From an uncultured Collinsella sp. (GTDB lineage Bacteria > Actinomycetota > Coriobacteriia > Coriobacteriales > Coriobacteriaceae), in assembly GCA_900542905.1 (NCBI GenBank), contig UQPF01000030.1, forward strand, positions 1 to 6,527: a stretch of 6,527 bases of DNA. Reading direction: 5' to 3'. The notes beneath the pieces are model-generated. The model ran no database searches. It saw nothing but the letters and a program-made list of their open reading frames with translations, and had not been told where the DNA came from. Within the stretch, counting starts at the first letter, position 1. Each line of letters begins with the position of its first letter. Shown piece after piece: positions 1 through 5,811 of this stretch. The position numbers and the translations under genes were made by a program.

Positions 1-9
1 ATCTCCACC
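1..9 (+). ncRNA. Possible 3' end of tmRNA (ssrA), partial
   Basis: The window opens with ATCTCCACC followed by G. tmRNAs characteristically finish in CTCCACCA, where the last acceptor-stem strand is followed by the discriminator base and CCA. No protein-coding end is convincing here, and a GC-rich hairpin that could terminate such an RNA follows about 23 bases later. Only nine or ten bases are visible and the final A is not matched, so this is a guess. The 3' end of a tRNA or chance are the alternatives. Confidence 0.2.
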
Positions 10-32
10 GTTCCTTCAACTGGGAAAACGGC

Positions 33-66
33 GCCCCCGGACCCCAGGAGGGGCCGCGGGGGCGTT
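33..66 (+). terminator. GC-rich hairpin, possible terminator of upstream gene
   Basis: GCCCCCG (33-39) pairs with CGGGGGC (57-63), and inside that CCCC (42-45) pairs with GGGG (50-53) around an AGGA loop, with a small internal loop between the two helices. The U tail on the plus strand is short (GTT). On the minus strand the hairpin is followed by GTTTT, so it could work in either direction. It most likely ends whatever transcription unit lies left of the window and insulates glmS. Confidence 0.4.
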
Positions 67-154
67 CAGCTAACTGCGGGAATGGCCTATTTGCTCAATG
101 TGTTCGGCTGAGATCGGAAATCAACCTATCTGGGGAAACGCTGTTGCCAACGCG

Positions 155-189
155 ACCACCACGAAGGGGACAGGCACCTTTGTGGTGGT
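155..189 (+). repeat. Palindromic intergenic repeat, copy 1 (GGGGACAGG core)
   Basis: The left arm 155-167 pairs with the right arm 177-189 through 13 pairs, 12 Watson-Crick and one G-T, around a nine-base loop GGACAGGCA. The G-T pair becomes a C-A mismatch on the other strand, so the plus-strand transcript folds better. The core AAGGGGACAGG recurs with small changes on the minus strand at 2279-2315. The hairpin is not followed by a T run, so a terminator role is unlikely. It resembles REP-type intergenic palindromes. Confidence 0.65.
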
Positions 190-217
190 TTGGACCGGCT
201 GGACGTGTGTGCATCGG

Positions 218-252
218 GTGGTATCTAAGTTGAGATACCACATCTGGTATAT
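218..252. promoter_or_regulatory. Cluster of three TGGTAT half-sites upstream of glmS
   Basis: GTGGTATCT (218-226) and AGATACCAC (233-241) form a perfect 9-bp inverted repeat with a six-base spacer. A third half-site, TGGTATAT (245-252), forms a second inverted repeat with the middle one: ATACCA (235-240) and TGGTAT (245-250) around CATC. The cluster ends 19 bases before the -10 box, so it covers the -35 zone. HutC-type GntR regulators of amino-sugar genes (DasR, NagR) bind palindromes built on TGGT...ACCA, so control of glmS by such a protein is plausible. The spacing differs from the compact 12-bp core of those sites. The regulator is not identified in this window. Confidence 0.5.
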
Positions 253-271
253 CAGCTTGCGCCTGCGTGAG

Positions 272-277
272 TACAAT
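272..277 (+). promoter_or_regulatory. Putative -10 box of glmS promoter
   Basis: TACAAT matches the -10 consensus at five of six positions and would start transcription near 284, leaving a leader of about 68 bases. No TTGACA-like -35 is found at 16-18 bp spacing (the region reads TATATCAG), which suggests a weak or activator-dependent promoter. The box lies within a small inverted repeat, GAGTA (269-273) and TACTC (277-281). Confidence 0.45.
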
Positions 278-351
278 ACTCGAACGTTATGCGTCTCAGC
301 GCCCCTTGTGCGTGGACGTCTTGCAGTCACGCGAACGAAGGGATTTATCTT

Positions 352-2199
352 ATGTGCGGAATCGTCGGCTACACCGGCTCTGATATTGCAAAGAACATCC
401 TGGTCACGGGCCTCAAGCGTATGGAGTATCGCGGCTATGACTCCTCGGGCGTCGCGCTCGAGGTGGGCGAGGGCGCCGCGGCGCACCTCGACGTCATCCG
501 CCGCGTGGGCAAGGTCGCGGGCCTAGAGAGCGAGCTTTCCAACATCGACAGCGACGCTACCTGCGGTATCGGCCACACCCGTTGGGCCACCCACGGCAAG
601 CCCTCCGTCGTTAACGCTCACCCCCACACCAGCTGCGACGGTCGTATCGCCATCGTCCACAACGGCATCATCGAGAACTTCGCCGAGCTGCGCGAAGAGC
701 TGGAGGGCCGCGGCCATCACTTTAAGAGCGAGACCGATACCGAGGTCTTCGCGCATCTGATCGAAGAGGCTTATGTCGAGACGCACGACCTGATGGCCTC
801 CGTGCGCGAGGCTTGCACCCACGTGGTCGGTGCCTATGGTCTGGCCGCCGTGTGCGCTGACGAGCCCGGCGTGATCGCCGTGGCCCGCAAGGATTCCCCG
901 ATCGTAGTCGGCGTGGGCGAAACCGGTTCCTATGTTGCTTCCGACGTGATCGCGCTCATCGACGCCACCCGCGATGTCGTGGTGCTCGAGGACGGTCAGT
1001 TTGCCAAGCTTACGCCCGCAGGCGTCGAGTACACCGACGAGGCCGGCAACGTTATCGAGCCCAAGGTCACCCACATCGACTGGGACCTGGACATGGCAGA
1101 AAAGGGCGGTTATCCCGACTTTATGCTCAAGGAAATCCACGAGCAGCCTCGCGTTGTGCGCGATACCCTGGTGGGCCGCATGACCTCCGCCGGCGAGCTC
1201 GATATCGACGAGCTGGGCCTTTCGCTCGAGGAACTCAACGACATCGACCGTGTCTACGTGATCGCTTGCGGCACCAGCTACCACGCCGGACTCATTGCCA
1301 AGAATCTCATTGAGGGCTGGGCTCGCATCCCCACCGAGGTGGAGGCGGCCAGCGAGTTCCGCTATCGCAATCCCATCATCACGCCGACGACGCTTGTCGT
1401 TGCCGTGTCCCAGTCGGGCGAGACGGCCGACACCCTTGCCGCCATTCGCGACGCGCGCATCAAGGGTGCCAAGGTCTTCGGCATCACCAACGTGGTTGGT
1501 AGCCCCGTGGCGCGTGAGAGCGACGGCGTCATCTACACTAAGGCCAACAAGGAGATCGCGGTCGCCTCGACCAAGAGCTTCATCGGCCAGGTCGTGAGCC
1601 TTACGCTGCTGGCTTTGCTGTTGGCGCAGGTTAAGTACCGTCTGACCACCAAACAGGCGCGCATGCTGTTCCGCGAGCTTTCCGATACGGCCGAGCAGAT
1701 CCAGTGGATTTTGGATACCCAGACCGAGGCCGTTCATGAGGCCGCCCTGCTGTGCAAGGACGCGCAGTCCGCGCTGTTCGTGGGTCGCGGCATGGGTGCC
1801 GCTATTTCCTACGAGGGTGCGCTCAAGCTCAAGGAGGTCAGCTACCTGCACGCCGAGGCCTACGCCGCCGGTGAGATGAAGCACGGCCCCATTGCCCTGA
1901 TCGACCCGGGCTTCCCTGTCATCGCTGTGGCCACCAAGAGTGCCACCTACGACAAGACCGTGTCGAACCTTATGGAGTGCAAGGCACGCGGCGCCAAGGT
2001 CATCGTCGTTGCCACCGAGGGCGACGAGGAGATCAACAAGATCGCCGACTGCATCATCCGCGTGCCAGCAGTCCGCGACGTGTTCAGCCCCATCACGGCG
2101 AGCGTCCCGCTGCAGCTGCTCGCCCGCGAGGTCGCCATCCTGCGCGGCTGCGATGTCGATCAGCCCCGAAACCTCGCCAAGAGCGTGACCGTGGAATAG
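352..2199 (+). CDS. glmS: Glutamine--fructose-6-phosphate aminotransferase (isomerizing)
   Basis: This enzyme converts fructose 6-phosphate and glutamine to glucosamine 6-phosphate and glutamate in the cytoplasm, the first committed step towards UDP-GlcNAc and peptidoglycan. The 615-residue product has the normal family length. The start at 352 is fixed by MCGIVGY, where Cys2 becomes the N-terminal catalytic nucleophile after Met removal; an AAGGGA-type ribosome binding site lies 8-9 bases upstream. The class II glutaminase domain spans about 2-230, with GHTRWATHG at 74-82, HNGIIEN at 103-109 and SETDTE at 126-131. The linker has PDFMLKEIHEQP (255-266). The first SIS domain carries ACGTSYHA (305-312), SQSGETADT (353-361) and ASTKSF (405-410). 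The second carries EGALKLKE (488-495), HAEAY (500-504) and His511. The C-terminus DQPRNLAKSVTVE is diagnostic. No key residue is missing. It appears monocistronic, between its own promoter region and a strong terminator. Confidence 0.98.
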   Translation: MCGIVGYTGSDIAKNILVTGLKRMEYRGYDSSGVALEVGEGAAAHLDVIRRVGKVAGLESELSNIDSDATCGIGHTRWATHGKPSVVNAHPHTSCDGRIAIVHNGIIENFAELREELEGRGHHFKSETDTEVFAHLIEEAYVETHDLMASVREACTHVVGAYGLAAVCADEPGVIAVARKDSPIVVGVGETGSYVASDVIALIDATRDVVVLEDGQFAKLTPAGVEYTDEAGNVIEPKVTHIDWDLDMAEKGGYPDFMLKEIHEQPRVVRDTLVGRMTSAGELDIDELGLSLEELNDIDRVYVIACGTSYHAGLIAKNLIEGWARIPTEVEAASEFRYRNPIITPTTLVVAVSQSGETADTLAAIRDARIKGAKVFGITNVVGSPVARESDGVIYTKANKEIAVASTKSFIGQVVSLTLLALLLAQVKYRLTTKQARMLFRELSDTAEQIQWILDTQTEAVHEAALLCKDAQSALFVGRGMGAAISYEGALKLKEVSYLHAEAYAAGEMKHGPIALIDPGFPVIAVATKSATYDKTVSNLMECKARGAKVIVVATEGDEEINKIADCIIRVPAVRDVFSPITASVPLQLLAREVAILRGCDVDQPRNLAKSVTVE

Positions 2200-2222
2200 T
2201 TGGTTCCGCCGTTCTAGCGACT

Positions 2223-2260
2223 AAGGCCCGGCTCCGCATCAAGACGGAGCCGGGCCTTTT
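2223..2260 (+). terminator. Rho-independent terminator of glmS
   Basis: The arm AAGGCCCGGCTCCG (2223-2236) pairs perfectly over 14 bp with CGGAGCCGGGCCTT (2245-2258) around an eight-base loop, and a TTTT run (2257-2260) follows. It begins 24 bases after the glmS stop. The AA at the 5' side gives a minus-strand tail too short for strong bidirectional action. Confidence 0.92.
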
Positions 2261-2278
2261 CTGCATTTGCCCAGATAA

Positions 2279-2315
2279 AACCTGCCAAAATGAACCTGTC
2301 CCTTTTTGGCAGGTT
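2279..2315 (-). repeat. Palindromic repeat, copy 2, also probable terminator of the GntR gene
   Basis: AACCTGCCAAAA (2279-2290) pairs perfectly over 12 bp with TTTTGGCAGGTT (2304-2315) around a 13-base loop. Read on the minus strand the loop region is AAAGGGACAGGTTCA, closely like AAGGGGACAGGCACC in the copy at 155-189. The TAA stop of the GntR gene (2316-2314) begins within the arm. On the minus strand the hairpin is followed by a short T run (GGTTTTATC), so it can serve as a terminator facing the glmS terminator. Confidence 0.7.
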
Positions 2316-3045
2316 AGCGGAGCTTGCTGGTCTCGAAGTACTCGGGGAACTGGTCCAGAACCTCGGTCTGGTTGCGGAACATCATGTGCAGGTGCTTGCT
2401 GACCAAAAAGCTCGCTTCGATGGGGTCGCGACCGGCGATGGCGCGGCGAATCTGCTTGTGCTCGTTCACGATGTCCTGATTGTCGAGAACCTGCGTGGCG
2501 GCGCGCAGCCAGCGGAAGCGCTCCAGGTCGGCATTGGTCTCTTCGAGCCACGACCACACGGTGCTGCGACATGCGATGCTAAAAATCATGTGATGCATGA
2601 GGTTGTCGCTCAAAAAGAAGCCGATGCGATCCTCTTCGGCCATGGCCTTTTCCTGCAGCGCGATGGCGCGGTCGAGCTGCTCGATGCCGGCCGACGTGGC
2701 GCGCGCACAGCACTCCACGATCACCTGCTTTTCCAGATGTTCGCGGATGTAGCAGGCACTCTCGGCAAGGGTGAGGTTGATGGGTGAGACGTAGGTGCCG
2801 CTCTGGGGCACGGTGCGCACCAGGCCTTCCTGCGCCAAGCGAACCAAAGCCTCGCGCACGGGCGTGCGACCCATATCCAGGTCGTCGCAAAGTTGCTTGA
2901 CGCCCAGCTTTTCGCCCGGCTTGTAGTCCAGGTAGACGATTTTGCGTCGAATGGTGTGATAGGACTGGTCCTGTAGGCTCGTTTCCTGCTCGCCGACGTG
3001 CATCGATTCTTCCATAGCGCCTCGCAACTGTTCTATCAAACTCAT
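2314..3045 (-). CDS. GntR family transcriptional regulator, FadR/FCD subfamily
   Basis: This is a cytoplasmic DNA-binding regulator of up to 243 residues. A winged helix-turn-helix spans about 24-90 (SYHTIRRKI, the recognition stretch MGRTPVREALVRL at 58-70, then GLVRTVPQSGTYV). An all-helical FCD ligand-binding domain follows (about 95-232). Asp147, His151, His196 and His218 fit the usual FCD metal-binding D-H-H-H pattern, so it probably binds a metal-coordinated organic acid or similar ligand. The start is uncertain: the ATG at 3045 has no Shine-Dalgarno sequence, whereas the in-frame ATG at 3015 has GAGG four bases upstream and the ATG at 3003 has GGAAG. Both internal starts keep the whole DNA-binding domain. 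It is transcribed divergently from the YeiH-family gene, its most likely target, and converges on glmS. The ligand cannot be told from sequence. Confidence 0.93.
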   Translation of the reverse strand: MSLIEQLRGAMEESMHVGEQETSLQDQSYHTIRRKIVYLDYKPGEKLGVKQLCDDLDMGRTPVREALVRLAQEGLVRTVPQSGTYVSPINLTLAESACYIREHLEKQVIVECCARATSAGIEQLDRAIALQEKAMAEEDRIGFFLSDNLMHHMIFSIACRSTVWSWLEETNADLERFRWLRAATQVLDNQDIVNEHKQIRRAIAGRDPIEASFLVSKHLHMMFRNQTEVLDQFPEYFETSKLR

Positions 3046-3061
3046 ATGTCAGTTGTTAATT

Positions 3062-3123
3062 ATGCCGCGAATCAGCTCTCCGCGGTGGGTAATTCGGCTG
3101 TTGCCTGAGAACTATCGCGGCAT
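3062..3123. promoter_or_regulatory. Divergent control region with widely spaced 9-bp inverted repeat
   Basis: ATGCCGCGA (3062-3070) and TCGCGGCAT (3115-3123) are exact reverse complements. Their centres are 53 bp apart, about five helical turns. They lie in the 163-bp gap between the divergent GntR and YeiH-family genes, one copy near each gene's likely promoter side. The perfect palindrome TTGCGCAA (3136-3143) lies just beyond the second copy. Either could be an operator for the adjacent regulator. No promoter with good -10 and -35 boxes was recognised in either direction; CATAAT on the minus strand (3064-3059) and TATCAT on the plus strand (3164-3169) are weak -10 candidates. Confidence 0.35.
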
Positions 3124-3208
3124 CTTAGTCTGTGTTTGCGCAAGGCTGTGCTCAATGTTGCCGTATCATAAGCCGTCGCAAACGTGAAATAGAAAGAAGG
3201 AATCCCAT

Positions 3209-4243
3209 ATGCAACTGGCAAATATCGTACGCGAGCGCTGGAAAGGCGTCTTGTTCTGCCTGATCATCGCCATTCCCGCGACGTTGCTCGGCAAACAGGT
3301 TGAGGTGGTCGGCGGTCCGGTATTCGCCATCCTCTTTGGCATGGTCCTGGCGCTCGTCTTTCCCAAGAATCGTCGCGAACAGCTCGCCGCCGGCGTCACC
3401 TATACGTCCAAAAAAGTCTTGCAGTACGCGGTTATCCTGCTTGGCTTTGGCATGAACCTCTCCCAGATTCTGTCCAAGGGCGCCCAGTCGCTGCCGATTA
3501 TCGTGGCGACAATCTCGACCTCGCTTGTCATCGCCTTTGTGCTCTGCCGCGTTATGAACGTGCCGGGCAAGATCGCGACGCTTGTGGGTGTGGGTTCGTC
3601 GATTTGCGGCGGTTCTGCCATCGCTGCGACCGCACCCGTCATCGATGCCGACGATCGCGAGATTGCCCAGGCTATTTCGGTCATCTTCCTGTTTAACGTT
3701 ATCGCGGCGCTCGTGTTTCCGACGCTCGGCGGCATGCTCGGGCTGACCAACGAGGGCTTCGGCCTGTTTGCCGGTACCGCCATCAACGACACCTCGTCCG
3801 TAACGGCTGCGGCGAGCGCCTGGGACAGCATGCACCCCGGCGCCAATGTGCTCGAGAGCGCCACAGTGGTCAAGCTCACCAGGACGCTGGCCATTATTCC
3901 CATCACGTTGGTTCTCGCATGCTGGCAGATGCATCTGGCGCGCAAGGCCGGCGGTGACGCCAAAAGCACGTTCTCGCTTAAACGCGCGTTTCCCATGTTC
4001 GTGCTGTTCTTTGTGCTGGCGAGCGTGATCACCACGGTGCTTCAGCTTCCCGCGTCCTTTACGGCGCCCATCAAGGAGCTGTCGAAATTCTTTATTGTGA
4101 TGGCCATGGCGGCTATTGGCTTTAATACCGATATCGTCGAGCTGGTCAAAAAGGGCGGCAAGCCCATCGCATTGGGCTTTTGCTGCTGGATTGGCATTGC
4201 GTGCATGAGTTTGGGAATGCAACACGTGCTGGGAATCTGGTAG
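3209..4243 (+). CDS. YeiH-family (UPF0324) membrane transporter, putative sulfate exporter
   Basis: This 344-residue polytopic membrane protein has the usual length for the family, with around ten hydrophobic segments spread from residue 12 to 340. Family signatures are VGSSICGGSAIAA (128-140), GTAINDTSSVTAA (189-201) and VVKLTR (220-225), and the C-terminal region has AAIGFNTDI (301-309). Homologues are annotated as putative sulfate or sulfite exporters, a label that I recall comes from sulfonate-degradation gene clusters; direct transport evidence is thin, so the substrate is open. The start at 3209 has a strong AAGGA site (3197-3201) seven bases upstream. It is transcribed divergently from the FCD GntR gene and appears to be a single-gene unit. 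No sulfonate or cysteine catabolic genes are visible nearby to confirm a sulfur role. Confidence 0.92.
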   Translation: MQLANIVRERWKGVLFCLIIAIPATLLGKQVEVVGGPVFAILFGMVLALVFPKNRREQLAAGVTYTSKKVLQYAVILLGFGMNLSQILSKGAQSLPIIVATISTSLVIAFVLCRVMNVPGKIATLVGVGSSICGGSAIAATAPVIDADDREIAQAISVIFLFNVIAALVFPTLGGMLGLTNEGFGLFAGTAINDTSSVTAAASAWDSMHPGANVLESATVVKLTRTLAIIPITLVLACWQMHLARKAGGDAKSTFSLKRAFPMFVLFFVLASVITTVLQLPASFTAPIKELSKFFIVMAMAAIGFNTDIVELVKKGGKPIALGFCCWIGIACMSLGMQHVLGIW

Positions 4244-4281
4244 AGAAGTAGCTTGTTTGCGTGCTGGTTGCTGGTGAGCGC

Positions 4282-4383
4282 AAGCCTGCGGTGGAGCGAT
4301 AGGAGCTCTTGCGGGTATGGCTTGTCCGCAGGTTTATAAGTCCCGAAGAGCTCTTATCGCCCCGCCAGGATGGCGATGCGGGG
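4282..4383 (+). repeat. Long imperfect hairpin with overlapping alternative pairings
   Basis: GCGATAGGAGCTCTT (4296-4310) pairs with AAGAGCTCTTATCGC (4346-4360) with one G-T pair. CGGG (4312-4315) pairs with CCCG (4342-4345) after one bulged G, giving 19 pairs. The base can extend through 4290-4294 with 4362-4366. A second pairing, AAGCCTGCGG (4282-4291) with CCGCAGGTTT (4326-4335, one G-T), places its second strand in the apical loop, so the two helices are in pseudoknot order or mutually exclusive. A third helix, CCCCGC (4360-4365) with GCGGGG (4378-4383), overlaps the base of the first. No T run follows, so it is not a canonical terminator. It may be a structured 3' UTR of the YeiH-family gene, a leader of the next gene, or a mobile palindrome. 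Confidence 0.55.
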
Positions 4384-4418
4384 CAACATCTATACTCGCA
4401 GGACGGCGCTTTCTGCCC

Positions 4419-4454
4419 TATAGTGTTTGGTGAGCAATATCGTTCAATTTTGAA
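4419..4454 (+). promoter_or_regulatory. Weak promoter and palindrome ahead of the HTH_8 regulator gene
   Basis: TATAGT (4419-4424) is a five-of-six match to the -10 consensus, and TATACT (4391-4396) is an alternative. Neither has a good -35 at standard spacing. Downstream of the first, TTCAA-TT-TTGAA (4443-4454) is a perfect inverted repeat. It sits just after the likely start of transcription and could be an operator, possibly for autoregulation. Confidence 0.3.
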
Positions 4455-4509
4455 ACACTCGGTCGTATGACCGTCGGCGGTTGCACGTCGCCGCGGACAG
4501 GGGCAAATC

Positions 4510-5727
4510 ATGGATAGCGATGCCAAGCTGAACATCTTGACTGGGGCCCTGGCTGCTGCCGGGGCCTCGGCATTGGCAATCGATGCGCGTGGGGGCGTCG
4601 CGATCTCGACCATGAATGACGCGGCGCTTGAGCGGGATGTGGCGGCTTTTGTTGCCGAGCGCCTCGACCGTATAGGAGACGGCGCGCGTCTGGTTATGGG
4701 GCGTGCGGGTACGCGCCTGAGCCTGACCGTTCGCCCCACCGACAAAGAGGGCGGGGGCCTTTGGGTCGTCGTGGTCCGCGAGGTGCGCGGCGCCGCGGCG
4801 CATGCGGGCATCGAGTGGCTCAACGCCGACGAAGTTGAGGCCCGCTACGAATCGAGTGCGTACGGCATCGTTGAGGGTGCCGCTGCGGTGGCTGCACCGG
4901 TTGCCGAGAGCTACGCGCGCGGTGTGCCCCTTATGCTCGAGGGTGAGCTGGGAGCGGGTCAGGTTGAGATCGCCAAGCGCCTCTATCTGGACGGTCCTTT
5001 TGCCGATCAGCCCTTTGTTTCCGTCGCGCTCGATGAACTCACCGATCGCGGTTGGCGCCATGTGCTCAAAAGCTCCGAATCGCCGCTGTTCCAAACGGGG
5101 CTGACACTTTGCATTGAGGGCTGGAATGCGGTTGGCCCCCAGCGCCTCCGCGAGCTGGTCTCCACGATGGCCGACACCGCGTTGGCGACGCGCTGTCATG
5201 TGGTGCTGACGGCGAATGACATGCCGGGCGGCAGCGAAAGTGATCAAGCCGCCTTTGTGACCGAGCGCTTCGCCTGTGCGGTGAGCGTGGCGCCGGCAAT
5301 CGCCGAGCAGGGAGCCGCGTCGACGAAGGTCGCGCGCTATTTGGAATATCTCGCTGATGCATTTGGGACGGCAGCGCCCACGCTGTCTGCCGCGGCGACG
5401 AAGACGCTCGATGCTTACCGCTGGCCGCGCAATTATCTGCAGCTCCGCGAGGTCTCGGAACGACTGTATATATTGGTGGGGGCGGGCACGGTGGACCGCG
5501 CTGTGGCGGAGGAAGTGCTCGCCCAAGAGGACGTGATTAAGACCGCAACCTTTGGCGCCCCGACACTCGAAAGCGACCTGTATATCCTGCGACCGCTGGC
5601 CGATACCGAGCGAGATATCGCGCATCTGGTTGTAGACCATCTCCACGGCAACCGAACCCGTGCGGCGGAGGTGCTGGGCATAAGCCGTACAACGCTGTGG
5701 CACTTGCTGAAGGACGATAACCGTTGA
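4510..5727 (+). CDS. HTH_8 (Fis-type) regulator with degenerate NtrC-like AAA+ domain
   Basis: The 405-residue protein has the layout of a bacterial enhancer-binding protein: an N-terminal sensory region (about 1-95, possibly PAS-like), a central AAA+ region and a C-terminal Fis-type helix-turn-helix. The central region is recognisable but broken. GELGAGQ (145-151) replaces the Walker A GESGTGKE, so the Lys is Gln. LTLCIEGW (198-205) replaces the Walker B LFLDE core. The GAFTGA loop that contacts sigma-54 is absent because the stretch 175-195 is shortened. YRWPRNYLQLREV (303-315) matches the conserved WPGNVREL segment. The HTH (about 369-401) reads HGNRTRAAEVLGISRTTLWHLLK. It should bind DNA but is not expected to hydrolyse ATP or activate sigma-54, so it probably acts on the main RNA polymerase or as a repressor, loosely as TyrR does. 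The start is supported by AGGGG (4499-4503), six bases upstream. Its targets are unknown. Confidence 0.85.
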   Translation: MDSDAKLNILTGALAAAGASALAIDARGGVAISTMNDAALERDVAAFVAERLDRIGDGARLVMGRAGTRLSLTVRPTDKEGGGLWVVVVREVRGAAAHAGIEWLNADEVEARYESSAYGIVEGAAAVAAPVAESYARGVPLMLEGELGAGQVEIAKRLYLDGPFADQPFVSVALDELTDRGWRHVLKSSESPLFQTGLTLCIEGWNAVGPQRLRELVSTMADTALATRCHVVLTANDMPGGSESDQAAFVTERFACAVSVAPAIAEQGAASTKVARYLEYLADAFGTAAPTLSAAATKTLDAYRWPRNYLQLREVSERLYILVGAGTVDRAVAEEVLAQEDVIKTATFGAPTLESDLYILRPLADTERDIAHLVVDHLHGNRTRAAEVLGISRTTLWHLLKDDNR

Positions 5728-5738
5728 GCGAGGCGCCC

Positions 5739-5767
5739 GTGACCGCGCGCGACGCGTGTGCTACAGT
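5739..5767 (+). promoter_or_regulatory. Extended -10 promoter for the membrane protein gene
   Basis: TGC followed by TACAGT (5759-5767) is an extended -10 element, and GTGACC (5739-5744) with the TGAC core lies 17 bp upstream as the -35. Transcription would start near 5774. This lies after the GTG at 5758 and before the ATG at 5812, so it supports the ATG as start codon. Confidence 0.55.
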
Positions 5768-5811
5768 CCAAAGCGTTATTGTTTCGATTTGGTTACGGCG
5801 TGCGAGGGCAT

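Larger units (their letters stand above)
1..351. other. Non-coding region upstream of glmS
   Basis: This 351-base stretch has no convincing protein gene; the open frames crossing it lack a ribosome binding site and recognisable motifs. It holds the possible tmRNA end, the hairpin at 33-66, the palindromic repeat at 155-189, the TGGTAT cluster at 218-252, a -10 box at 272-277, and a roughly 70-base glmS leader. The leader contains a small hairpin, GCGTG (310-314) with CACGC (328-332), just before the ribosome binding site. Nothing was recognised between 67 and 154. Confidence 0.6.

Noticed and set aside
298..351. AGCGCC shortly before glmS, as in the glmS ribozyme core
   Set aside because: Only about 54 bases separate it from the start codon, too few for the ribozyme's roughly 150-base fold, and the following conserved core segments are absent.
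289..351. A 21-residue N-terminal extension of GlmS
   Set aside because: GlmS needs Cys as its N-terminal residue after Met removal. The ATG at 352 gives MCGIVGY and has the ribosome binding site.
98..526. Plus-strand open frame overlapping the glmS promoter and start
   Set aside because: It covers the palindrome, operator cluster and first 175 bases of glmS in another frame, with no motif or ribosome binding site.
523..1884. Long minus-strand open frame opposite glmS (453 codons)
   Set aside because: It is antisense to an intact glmS. GC-rich third positions remove stops on the opposite strand, and the Gly/His/Leu-rich product matches no family and has no ribosome binding site.
2290..2787. 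Plus-strand open frame opposite the GntR gene
   Set aside because: It starts inside the palindromic repeat and is antisense to a well-supported FCD domain.
3152..4225. Minus-strand open frame opposite the YeiH-family gene
   Set aside because: The product is rich in His, Arg and Gly with no motif, and the plus-strand frame is a complete transporter with a strong ribosome binding site.
4282..4383. CRISPR array or attachment site in the palindromic gap
   Set aside because: There are no regularly spaced direct repeats, no tRNA or integrase, and the structure is inverted rather than direct repetition.
4444..5703. Minus-strand open frame opposite the HTH_8 regulator (419 codons)
   Set aside because: The Arg/His-rich product has no recognisable domain, while the plus-strand frame has a clear HTH_8 and WPRN segment. 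It is a shadow of high GC content.
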